Part shown: one piece after another, positions 1-10,740 of the stretch
Layout of the letters: the number at the start of each line of letters is the position of its first letter
How positions within the stretch are numbered: position 1 is the stretch's first letter
From: Mesostigma viride
Taxonomy: Eukaryota > Streptophyta > Mesostigmatophyceae > Mesostigmatales > Mesostigmataceae
Reading direction: 5' to 3'
DNA: 64,000 nucleotides
Assembly: GCA_009746045.1 (NCBI GenBank)
Contig: RPFO01000038.1
Coordinates: 1 to 64,000, forward strand
The notes under the pieces: model-generated
Told to the model about the DNA's origin: nothing
Seen by the model: the letters and a program-made list of their open reading frames with translations, nothing else
Databases searched by the model: none
Translations under genes and position numbers: made by a program

Positions 1-3000
1 GAACACACACGTACTACACCGCGCACGCAAGGGCGCAACACACGTACATCACCGCGCACGCAAGGGGCAACTGCACACACATGTACATACACCGCGCACG
101 CAAGGGGCGGCTGCACACACACGTACACACCGCGCACGCAAGGGGCGCTGCACACACATACACACACCGCGCACGCAAGGGGCGACTGCACACACATGTA
201 CATCCACCGCGCACGCAAGGGCCGGCTGCACACACACGTACACACACCATGCACCGCAAGGGCCTGCACACACACGTACATCCACCGCGCACGCAAGGGC
301 CGGCTGCACACACACGTACATACACCGCGCACGCAAGGGGCAACTGCACACACATGTACACACACGCGCACGCAAGGGGCAACTGCACACACACGTACAC
401 ACACCGCGCACGCTTGGGGCGGCTGCACACACACGTACCTACACCGCGCACGCAAGGGGCGGCTGCACACACACGTACATCCACCGCGCACGCAAGGGGC
501 AACTGCACACACATGTACACACACCGCGCACGCTTGGGGCAGCTGCACTCACATGTACACACACCGCGCACGCAAGGGGCGGCTGCACACACACGTACAT
601 CCACCGCGCACGCAAGGGGCAACTGCACACACACGTACATCCACCGCGCACGCAAGGGGCGGCTGCACACACACGTACACACACCGCGCACGCAAGGGGC
701 AACTGCACACACATGTACACACACGGCACGCTTGGGGCGGCTGCACACACACGTACCTACACCGCGCACGCAAGGGGCGGCTGCACACACACGTACATAC
801 ACCGCGCACGCAAGGGGCAACTGCACACACATGTACATACACCGCGCACGCAAGGGGCAACTGCACACACATGTACACACACCGCGCACGCAAGGGGCAA
901 CTGCACACACACGTACACACACCGCGCACGCTTGGGGCGGCTGCACACACACGTAAATACACCGCGCACGCAAGGGGCGGCTGCACACACACGTACATCC
1001 ACCGCGCACGCAAGGGGCAACTGCACACACATGTACACACACCGCGCACGCTTGGGGCAGCTGCACTCACATGTACACACACCGCGCACGCAAGGGCCGG
1101 CTGCACACACACGAAAAACCACCGCGCACGCAAGGGGCAACTGCACACACACGTACATACACCGCGCACGCAAGGGGCGGCTGCACACACACGTACACAC
1201 ACCGCGCACGCAAGGGGCAACTGCACACACATGTACACACACCGCGCACGCTTGGGGCGGCTGCACACACACGTACCTACACCTTGCACGCAAGGGGCGG
1301 CTGCACACACACGTACATACACCGCGCACGCAAGGGGCAACTGCACACACATGTACATACACCGCGCAACCACGGGGCGGCTGCACACACACGTACATAC
1401 ACCGCGCACGCAAGGGGCAACTGCACACACATGTACACACACCGCGCACGCTTGGGGCGGCTGCACACACACGTACCTACACCGCGCACGCAAGGGGCGG
1501 CTGCACACACACGTACATACACCGCGCACGCAAGGGGCAACTGCACACACATGTACATACACCGCGCAACCACGGGGCGGCTGCACACACACGTACACAC
1601 ACCGCGCACGCAAGGGGCAGCTGCACACACACGTACATACACCATGCACGCAAGGGGCTGCACACACACTTACACACACCTTGCACGCAAGGGCCGGCAT
1701 GCACACACACTGGCATACACCGCGCACGCAAGGGGCGGCTGCACACACGTACATACACCGCGCACGCAAGGGGCGAGTGCACACACACGTACACACACCG
1801 CGCACGCAATTAAGGGACGGCTGCACACACACGTACATACACCGCGCACGCAAGGGGCAACGGCACTCACATGTACATACACCATGCACGCAAGGGGCGG
1901 CTGCACACACACGTACACACACCATGCACGCAAGGAGCGACTTCACGCACAGGTACACACACCATGCACGCAAGGTTCGGCTGCACACACATGTACATCC
2001 ACCGCGCACGCAAGGGGCGGCTGCACACACATGTACATACACCATGCACGCAAGGGGCGGCTGCACACACCTGTACATCCACCGCGCACGCAAGGGGCGA
2101 GTGCACACACACGTACACACACCGCGCACGCAAGGGGCGGCTGCACACACACGTACACACACCATGCACGCAAGGGCCGGCATGCACACACAGTATACAC
2201 ACACCGCGCACGCAAGGGGCGGCTGCACACACACGTACATACACTGCGCACGCAAGGGGCTGCTGCACACACACTTACACTCACCATGCACGCAAGGGGC
2301 GGCTGCACACACACGTACATACACCGCGCACGCAAGGGACGGCTGCACACACACGTACATACACCGCGCACGCAAGGGGCAACTGCCCGCACATGTACAT
2401 CCACCGCGCACGCAATTAAGGGACGGCTGCACACACACGTACATACACCGCGCACGCAAGGGGCAACGGCACTCACATGGACATACACCATGCACGCAAG
2501 GGGCGGCTGCACACACACGTACATACACCGCGCACGCAAGGGGCTGCTGCACACACACTTACACACACAATGCACGCAATTAGGGGCGACGGCACTCACA
2601 TGTACATACTCTTGGGCGGCTGCACTCACATGTACATACACCGCGCATGCAAGGGGCAACTGCACACACACGTACACACACCATGCACGCAAGGGCCGGC
2701 ATGCACACACACGTACATACACTGCGCACGCAAGGGGCAACTGCACACACACGTACACACACCATGCACGGAAGGGACGGCTGCACTCACATGTACACAC
2801 ACCATGCACGCAAGGGCCGGCTGCACACACACGTACATACACCATGCACGCAAGGGGCTGCACACACACTTACACACCACCTTGCACGCAAGGGCCGGCA
2901 TGCACACACACTGGCATACACCGCGCACGCAAGGGGCGGCTGCACACACGTACATACACCGCGCACGCAAGGGGCGAGTGCACACACACGTACACACACC

Positions 3001-5100
3001 GCGCACGCAATTAAGGGACGGCTGCACACACACGTACATACACCGCGCACGCAAGGGGCAACGGCACTCACATGTACATCCACCATGCACGCAAGGGGCG
3101 GCTGCACACACACGTACACACACCATGCACGCAAGGACAAGGATTCACACACATGTACACACACAAAGCACGCAAGGGGCTGCTGCACACACACGTACAT
3201 ACACCGCGCACGCAAGGGGCGGCTGCACTCACATGTACACACACCACGCACGCAAGGGGCGGCTGCACACACACGTACATACACTGCGCACGCACGGGGC
3301 GACTGCACACACATGTACATAAACCATGCACGCAAGGGGCGGCTGCACACACATGTACATACACCGCGCACGCAAGGGGCGAGTGCAAACACATGTACAT
3401 ACACCGCGCACGCAAGGACAAGGATGCACACACATGTACATACACCGCGCACGCAAGGGGCGGCTGCACACACACGTACATACACCGCGCACGCAAGGGG
3501 CGAGTGCGCACACACGTACATACACCGCGCACGCAAGGGGCGGCTGCACACACACGTACATACACCGCGCACGCACGGGGCCAGTGCAAGCACATGTACA
3601 TACACCATGCACGCAAGGGGCGGCTGCACACACATGTACATACACCGCGCACGCAAGGGGCGAGTGCAAACACATGTACATACACCGCGCACGCAAGGGG
3701 CAACTGCCCGCACATGTACATCCACCGCACACGCAAGGGGCGGCTGCACACACATGTACATACCCGCGCACGCAAGGGGCGGCACACACACGTACATACA
3801 CCGCGCACGCAAGGGGCGAGTGCGCACACACGTACATACACCGCGCACGCAAGGGGGGCTGCACACACACGTACATACACCGCGCACGCAAGGGGCCAGT
3901 GCAAGCACATGTACATACACCATGCACGCAAGGGCCGGCATGCACAGAAACGTACATACACCGCGCACGCAAGGGGCTGCTGCACACACACGTACACACA
4001 CCATGCACGCACGGGGCGGCTGCACACACACGTACATCCACTGCGCACGCACGGGGCCGGCGACTGCACACACATGTACATAAACCATGCACGCAAGGGG
4101 CGGCTGCACACACATGTACATCCACCGCGCACGCAAGGGGCGAGTGCAAACACATGTACATACACCGCGCACGCAAGGACAAGGATGCACACACATGTAC
4201 ATACACCGCGCACGCAAGGGGCGGCTGCACACGCACGTACATACACCGCGCACGCAAGGGGCGGCTGCACACACACGTACATACACCGCGCACGCACGGG
4301 GCCAGTGCAAGCACATGTACATACACCATGCACGCAAGGGGCGGCTGCACACACATGTACATACACCGCGCACGCAAGGGGCGAGTGCAAACACATGTAC
4401 ATACACCGCGCACGCAAGGGGCAACTGCCCGCACATGTACATCCACCGCGCACGCAAGGGGCGGCTGCACACACATGTACACACACCATGCACGCAAGGA
4501 CAAGGATGCACACACATGTACACACACCATGCACGCAAGGGGCGGCTGCACACACACGTACACACACCGCGCACGCAAGGGGCGAGTGCAAACACATGTA
4601 CATACACCATGCACGCAAGGACAAGGATGCACACACATGTACACACACCATGCACGCAAGGGGCGGCTGCACACACACGTACATACACAATGCACGGTTG
4701 GGGCGACGGCACTCACATGTACATACACCATGCACGCAAGGACAAGGATGCACACACATGTACATACACCGCGCACGCAAGGGGCGGCTGCACACACACG
4801 TACATACACCGCGCACGCAAGGGGCGAGTGCGCACACACGTACATCCACCGCGCACGCAAGGGGCGGCTGCACACACACGTACATACACCGCGCACGCAA
4901 TGGGCGAGTGCAAACACATGTACATACACCGCGCACGCAAGGGGCGGCTGCACACACACGTACACACACCATGCACGCAAGGGCCGGCATGCACACACAC
5001 GTACATACACCGCGCACGCAAGGGGCGGCTGCACAGAAACGTACACACACCGCGCACGCAAGGGCCGGCTGCACACACATGTACATACACCTTGCACGTA
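1..5100. repeat. 40-bp minisatellite array, about 125 units
   Basis: A 40-bp unit (core ACCGCGCACGCAAGGGGC plus a CACACACACGTACAT arm) repeats in register with few indels across 5.1 kb. Units differ at fixed positions: CGCGCACG or CATGCACG, AAGGGGC or CTTGGGGC, CGTACAT or TGTACAC, and an AAGGACAAGGATG variant enriched after 3.1 kb. A longer period is visible: the rare GCAATTA variant sits at 1806, 2412 and 3006, and the block around 1661-1830 recurs around 2861-3030. Much of the unit is alternating purine-pyrimidine. Long open frames cross the array on both strands only because the unit lacks stop codons; 40 is not a multiple of 3, so these are not genes. Confidence 0.97.
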
Positions 5101-5265
5101 CAACACACAACACACACACACAACAAAAAATTATATACACACACACACGCACACGCACACGCACACGCACACGCACACGCACACGCACACGCACACGCAC
5201 ACGCACAACACACACAACACACACAACACACACACGCACACGTGAACAACACACACACACAACAA
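5101..5265. repeat. AC / ACGCAC microsatellite
   Basis: Directly abuts the minisatellite. It consists of AC-rich sequence with a regular ACGCAC hexamer run (about 5145-5206) flanked by ACACAACAC-type repeats. It may be the degenerate seed or edge of the neighbouring array. Confidence 0.95.
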
Positions 5266-5372
5266 TTATAATATTAGTGTAGTATATCAAACAAAATAGT
5301 AATAAAGTATTTGCAAGCGTACTTCGTGTGAATTATGTGTAGACGAGAATAGAAGCTAAACAAAACTCTAAT

Positions 5373-5440
5373 GGAGAAAGAGGGATTCGAACCCTTGGGA
5401 AAGTTACCCCATACATAGCATTCCACTCGGACATTTCTCC
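5373..5440 (-). pseudogene. tRNA-Ser-like sequence lacking an anticodon arm
   Basis: On the minus strand the ends GGAGAAA and TTTCTCC can form the acceptor stem. GGGTTCGAATCCC forms a perfect T arm with B box, and a GGG...CCC variable arm and a TCCGAGTGG D-arm segment are present. This combination is typical of class II tRNA-Ser, of organellar or bacterial type. Only 68 nt are present against about 85-90 expected, and no anticodon stem-loop can be placed between the D arm and the variable arm. The flanks are AT-rich, unlike the GC-rich surroundings, so a fragment of organellar DNA moved to the nucleus is plausible. It is probably non-functional. Confidence 0.5.
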
Positions 5441-5469
5441 GAAAAAAAGGTCACGTAAGCTAAGGGTGG

Positions 5470-5532
5470 AGAGTTAAGGGTGTAGGTTGTAGGATGTATG
5501 GTGTAGGGTGTAGGGTGTAGGGTGTAGGGTGT
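5470..5532. repeat. GTGTAGG heptamer array
   Basis: About eight head-to-tail copies of a 7-bp GTGTAGG-type unit; the last four or so are perfect and earlier ones degenerate. It resembles a degenerate telomere-like motif (plant TTTAGGG, Chlamydomonas TTTTAGGG) but does not match either. Confidence 0.85.
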
Positions 5533-5865
5533 CTTGAGCTTTCTTTTTTGAGATCAATAGAGTCCCCTTCCATGATCATGTGCGTGATCTGGTTATGATT
5601 TTCATCTATGGCGTGTGTGGCCACATCGTGTATTTACAACTTTCTAGCCATGGATAACTAGGTAACCATAAATTGGTTACCATGATAACTAGGTAAAAAC
5701 GTGTTGGTTTCAGAATACATGTGATCGCTGCATTGTCATCTACAATGTACAAATCAATCACGGATTTCGGGGCTACGGATTTCGGGGCTAAGTTTTTGTG
5801 GGTAGAGATTGGCAAGGGTGTCTTTATCTTGCCACTTGGTCACTTGGTGTGCATTACGTCTGTTC

Positions 5866-7746
5866 TTGCGTTGGAGTCAAAAAACTGTCCGTGTGTGGTG
5901 GTGGACTTTTCCTCACGGGCAGTCGCCATATGTCATACAAGCACTTGTTCGGCGTACCACTAGCTCATGTATGTCACCATTGTAATTTTGCGTTGTAACA
6001 GCATTTCTCGGAGCCAACGGCCGTTGGACTCAAAAAACTGACCGTGTGTGGTGGTGGACTTTTCCTCACGGGCAGTCGCCATATGTCATACAAGCACTTG
6101 TTCGGCGTACCACTAGCTCGTGGATGTCACCATTGTAATTTTGAGTTGTAACAGCATTTCTCGGAGCCAACGGCCGTTGGACTTCGAAAAACTGATAGCC
6201 TTGTCTGAAGGTGTGTGCGTGAATGGCACATGTGCATCGTCGGGGGGAGTTTTCTCAAGAGCCACATGTGGTAGTGTAAGGTGGGCATGCTTAGTGCGTA
6301 CGGGTGGGAGGGACAAGAGGTGCAGAAGTTGACGGCTTTTGACCTTGGGAAATGACACGGCACACATAAGACAACAAAGTGATAATTTTAATGTCTTTAC
6401 TGGTGTACTGTCAATTTCTCCGAGCCAACGGCCGTTGGACTCTCGAAACTCTCCTGTCTACAAAGTGTGTGCGTGCGATGGCACTTGTTCCATGTGCCGG
6501 GGGGGGGTGAGAAATCTGTCGTTCATTAATTTGTGCCTCGTCGGGGTGGGCATGCATGAATTTGTGCCTCGTCGGGGTGGACATGCATGAAAGCATTTTC
6601 ATTGGTACTCGGGGTTCAATATTTTTGTCTTGCTGTTGAAACGTCGACGTGCTCTTCTCCTGCTCTTTTTTTTTCCTACTCAACGGCCGTTGGTGCTTTT
6701 AAACTTGCCCAGCGTTATGACTAGGATGCCCTTCTTTACTGCTAGCCACCGCCCCTTGTGTACAATGCTAGAATTAGGCCGGGGTAATGGTACACGTCCA
6801 CCGCGTCCCCAGTGCAAGGTTCGTGAATGCGCTGGTTCGTAAAAAATTCGGCACTTGGAAGGTTCGAACACCTGACCCCACTTTCGTTATTTCAACATGC
6901 CCTGAACGAAAAAGCTGCGTAAAGGATACATTAACCGTTCCCTGTTATTCTTGATTATATTGCGATATCATGGACGTACACACGCGGTTGGTGGTCCGTA
7001 CTTGCCAACTGCACTTGCAAACTGACTGACTGACTGCCTCCGTTACGCACTTGCGTGTGTTTCCGTACTTGCCAACTGAACTTGCAAACTGACTGAATGA
7101 CTGCCTCCGTTACGACTAACAAGTGAACGACGAGTGAGCTACTAAAGTTTTGTTCAGTTCATTGTGTCTATATGTACATAGCCGTTTCTTCAAAACCGTT
7201 GCGTGGATACCTTGATTCTGGGTTCGCTGATACTTGTTTCCCATTTTAAATCTCCCGTCCATAATTGGATACATGTAATGTAGGAGGATACCCACTTGCC
7301 CGAAATCCGCGTAACGGGTGATTAGTACTGCTGTAAGCGGAACCACAGACAAATCTGTCTAACGGGCTAACATTATTGTCCTTCATGTACTGGTTTTTGC
7401 ACGCAGGACGCCATTCGCAACACCGCCTGACGGAGTCGGATGGACCGGACGTGCGTGAGGCTGCTGTTCACAGTCGTGAAGTTGGCAGACATTAATATCA
7501 ACACGGTCACGAGAATTCGTCCAGAGAATAATTGATGCTTGTGACGTGCTCGACGGCTGCGATGACCGAGATGATGCGTGTAGTGCACAGCGTCCGAGAC
7601 GTCGCGACACCCGTGGCTGTCCTGTTGATGCGAACGCACGGTGACGAGACGGAGCCCATTATATAGGTGGATTACAAGTTAGAACGGCCCTCGCGGTTGC
7701 ACTGTTTAATCGCGAACGTGGATTTTGCGGAGCCGACGGCCGTTGG
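5866..7746. repeat. Dispersed palindrome CAACGGCCGTTG, with a 153-bp tandem duplication
   Basis: The palindrome CCAACGGCCGTTGG or a close variant occurs at 6014, 6167, 6425, 6681 and 7733, usually preceded by TTTCTCGGAG. The first two belong to a nearly perfect tandem duplication with a 153-bp period (about 5888-6040 and 6041-6193). A decayed half-site lies near 5869. No coding sequence is associated. Repeated short palindromes near one end are a known feature of subterminal regions of DNA transposons; whether these belong to one is an inference. Confidence 0.8.
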
Positions 7747-8198
7747 GGATTGGAAATCTGATGATATCGGGGCTGCGCACGACATCGAGGAACTGGGGAT
7801 CGACGTAGGTCTACAGGCTCACTTGTCCGTCAACATGTATGGCCTCGCTTGACTGTCATCATCTTGACATGTACATAACTAGTTCATATACCATGCATTT
7901 GACACTGCCTGCACGTGGATTTTCCAGACATACATTGAGGGTAATTATAACTCGAAAGCACTACGTACGATTGAGACGTCCGGTCGTAGAGCAGATGCAC
8001 TGGAGCTTTCTGATCTTCCAATTGATGGGTCTGTAATTATGTAAGATATTCAGATATCGCGATGACTCGAGCATCGATGCATGGAATGTAATAATGTATT
8101 TCATTCAATTATACATCCAATTTAACTCCGCAATTGAGGGGCACACATGTCCATCAGCCCGAGACAACATTTCCCAAGTAATTTTCGATTAGTGATTT
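6700..8198. other. No gene recognised
   Basis: Moderately AT-rich sequence with only short open frames that match no family I recognise. A pair of tandem copies of about 65 bp sits at about 7003-7115 (repeated CCGTACTTGCCAACTG and CTGACTGCCTCCGTTACG). The last bases, GATTAGTGATTTAGTG, end exactly where recognisable integrase coding begins and could be the terminus of an inserted element. Confidence 0.6.
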
Positions 8199-8597
8199 AG
8201 TGTGGGCCTCCCCGATGGGTCCTTGGGATTCTATCATGATGGACTTCATCGGCCCGTTCAAGAAGGCGAAGAGCGGCAACAGCATGGTTCTGGTGTTCGT
8301 GGACCGCCTGACGCGCATGTGTCACCTGGCCCCGTGTCCGGCCGACCTCACTGCAGAGGAGTGCGCCAAGATATACCTGACGCACGTGTTCCGGTTCCAT
8401 GGGCTCAGCCGACAGTTCATCTCCGACCGCGACAAGCTCTTCACGGCCAAATTCTGGCAGGAGTTCTTCGAACGGCTGGGCACCAAGGTGTCGCTGGGCA
8501 CGGCATACCACAGTTCGTCGTCACATCTGGTGGAGCGGTTGAACCGCACAGTGCAGGAGACCATGCGACACTACACCGACGCGGTGGGCAGCAATTG
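8199..8597 (+). pseudogene. Ty3/gypsy integrase, catalytic core (5' part)
   Basis: The open frame reads WDSIMMDFIGP (first catalytic Asp), VDRLTRM, FISDRDKLF (second Asp) and LVERLNRTVQE (catalytic Glu), the DD-E signature of a retroviral-type integrase (rve) domain that inserts element cDNA into the host chromosome. The usual N-terminal HHCC zinc finger and all upstream pol domains are missing; homology starts abruptly near 8205. The usual DGQTE context of the Glu is replaced by SSSHLVE. The frame is cut at N-C after codon 8593-8595 by the CACTA element and resumes at 15933 (W-E-E). Confidence 0.92.
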
Positions 8598-8960
8598 CAC
8601 TATACTATAAATTTACGGCCCGTACACGTATACGGAAATTATTACGGGCCGTAAATTTTACGTTCGTACGCATATACTTACCACTCGTATACTGGCCGTA
8701 AAATTTACTACCGTATACTTTTTCTCGTATACGGCAGTAAAGTTTACGGTAGTAAATTTTACGGCCAGTATACGAGAAAAAATTTACGGTAGTAAATTTT
8801 ACGGCCAGTATACGAGAAACAATTTACGGTAGTAAATGTTGCGGCCAGTATACTAGAAAAAGTATACGGTAGTAAATTTTACGGCCAGTATACTAGAAAA
8901 AGTATACGGTAGTAAAAGTTTACGGCCAGTATACTGGACAAGTATACGGGCCGTAACCTT
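8598..8960. repeat. Left TIR and subterminal repeats of the CACTA element
   Basis: After the TIR, units built of TTTACGGCCAGTATACGAGAAA and its inverse recur at about 60-bp spacing, alternating orientation and mixing GTATAC palindromes with TTTACGGYC. In CACTA elements such subterminal motifs bind the transposase; that role is inferred here from position only. Confidence 0.85.
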
Positions 8961-9164
8961 GTGATTTGTCCAACCTAGTGTTTTGTGATTTGCGTTGTCA
9001 TTTGACTTCATGGAAACATCATGTGGCAATAATTCAAATTAATTAATCAATTATCAATCATTCAAATTAATGAAGAAACACATTATACTACTAAGAAACA
9101 CACTAGTTGAATTAACCCTTATATCAATCATTCAAATTTCCCAGAGCATCAGCTCAACGACGTA

Positions 9165-9540
9165 CGCGAAAATATGCCGAGCTATGGCTGCCGAGAATGC
9201 TCATAACTTTCGACTCAGGCCATGAAATTTAGTCGGGTTTGTTGCATTCGACTCGTCTTCTGATGACAAACACGCTGGTATAATTTCCGGCAGCTATCGT
9301 CCCCGATTTCGTACGTTCTCGACCTCGGCCTGCCCAGCAGATATCGCTATTTTCGACTCGATATGGCGGCATTCCCTTCGTGAATAGCACGCCTGCGCCC
9401 CCCGCCCCAGCATTCGACATCTTCCCCGTAGCTATGGAGGCCCCAACAACACCTGCCGCCCCAGAAACCCGGTCGCTGGACGACGTTCTTGCCGCAGCCA
9501 GCCCTTTCGTCGGCATCGCTCCCGCCGCTCCCAAGTAGCT
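9165..9540 (+). mobile_element. 5' end fragment of a LINE (5' UTR and first ORF1 codons)
   Basis: This segment aligns with the 5' end of the LINE at 57.5 kb, sharing GCCGAGAATGCTCATAACTTT, CTGCCCAGCAGATATCGCTATTTT and an ATGGAGGCCCC start (9434 here, 57772 there). The ORF1 start is followed by only about 34 codons before a stop where the GA-rich minisatellite begins. Having only the 5' end is unusual, since LINE copies normally lose 5' sequence. The opposite-strand open frame here is a shadow. Confidence 0.8.
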
Positions 9541-10740
9541 AAAGGAACTTAGGTAATGCAACGAGGGAGGGAAGCTAAGCAAGGGAGGGGAGGAAAGGTA
9601 CTAAGGGAGAGGGAGGAAAGGGAAGGGCATTAAGCTATGGGATATGGGAGGGGAGGGGAAGGAAGCTAAAGGAACTTAGGTAATGCAAGGAAGGAGGGAA
9701 GCTAAGAAAGTGAGGGGAGGAAAGCTACTAAGGGAGAGGGAGGAAAGGGAAGGGCATTAAGCTATGGGATATGGGAGGGGAGGGGAAGGAAGCTAAAGGA
9801 ACTTAGGTAATGCAAGGAAGGAGGGAAGCTAAGAAAGGGAAGGGGAGGAAAGTTACTAAGGGAGAGGGAGGAAAGGGGAGGGAAGCTAAGATGGGAGGGG
9901 AGGGGAAGGAAGCTAAAGGAACTTCGGTAATGCAAGGAAGCCCCCAAGCTAAGAAAGGGAAGGGGAGGAAAGCTACTTAGAAGGGAGAGGGAGGAAAGGG
10001 GAGGGAAGCTAAGGGATGGGAGGGGAGAGGAAGGAAGCTAAAGGAACTTAGGTAATGCAAGGAAGGAGGGAAACTAAGAAAGGGAAGGGGAGGAAAGCTA
10101 CTAAGGGAGTCTGAGGGACGAAAGGGGAGGGAAGCTCAGGGATGGGAGGGGAGGGGAAGGAAGCTAAAGGATCTTAGGTGCTGCAAGGAAGGAGGGAAGC
10201 TAAGAAAGGGAAGGGGAGGAAAGCTACTAAGGGAGTCTGAGGGACGAAAGGGGAGGGCATTAAGCTATGGGACATGGGAGGGGAGGGGAAGGAAGCTAAA
10301 GGAACTTAGGTAATGCAAGGAAGGAGGTAAGCTAACAAAGGGAAGGGGAGGAAAGCTACTTAGAAGGGAGAGGGACGAAAGGGGAGGGAAGCTCAGGGAT
10401 GGGAGGGGAGAGGAAGGAAGCTAAAGGAACTTAGGTAATGCAACGAGGGAGGGAAGCTAAGCAAGGGAGGGGAGGAAAGCTACTAAGGGAGAGGGAGGAA
10501 AGGGAAGGGCATTAAGCTATGGGATATGGGAGGGGAGGGGAAGGAAGCTAAAGGAACTTAGGTAATGCAAGGAAGGAGGGAAGCTAAGAAAGGGAGGGGA
10601 GGAAAGCTACAAAGAGAGAGGGAGGAAAGGGAAGGGCATTAAGCTATGGGATATGGGAGGGGAGGGGAAGGAAGCTATAGGAACTTAAGTAATGCAAGGA
10701 AGGAGGGAAGCTAAGAAGGGAGGGGAGGGGAGGGAAGCTA
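9540..10740. repeat. Purine-rich minisatellite, about 125-bp unit, 9-10 copies
   Basis: The anchor GGAACTTAGGTAATGCAA recurs near 9541, 9671, 9798, 9918, 10043, 10169 (variant), 10301, 10426, 10553 and 10680, giving unit lengths of 120-132 bp. One strand is almost entirely A and G (GGGAGGGGAGGGGAAGGAAG blocks), a composition able to form triplex DNA. No coding capacity. Confidence 0.95.

Noticed and set aside
1-5100. CRISPR-like array
   Set aside because: Units are contiguous and all similar, without unique spacers alternating with conserved repeats, and the genome is eukaryotic.
14-5290. Many long open frames on both strands through the 40-bp array (Cys/Val/Arg-rich or His/Thr/Ala-rich)
   Set aside because: Open in nearly every frame only because the repeat unit lacks stop codons; 40 bp is not a codon multiple and no start context, domain or bias supports coding.
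9229-9582. 117-codon minus-strand frame
   Set aside because: It is the antisense of a LINE 5' UTR and ORF1 start, which align with 57.5 kb on the plus strand.
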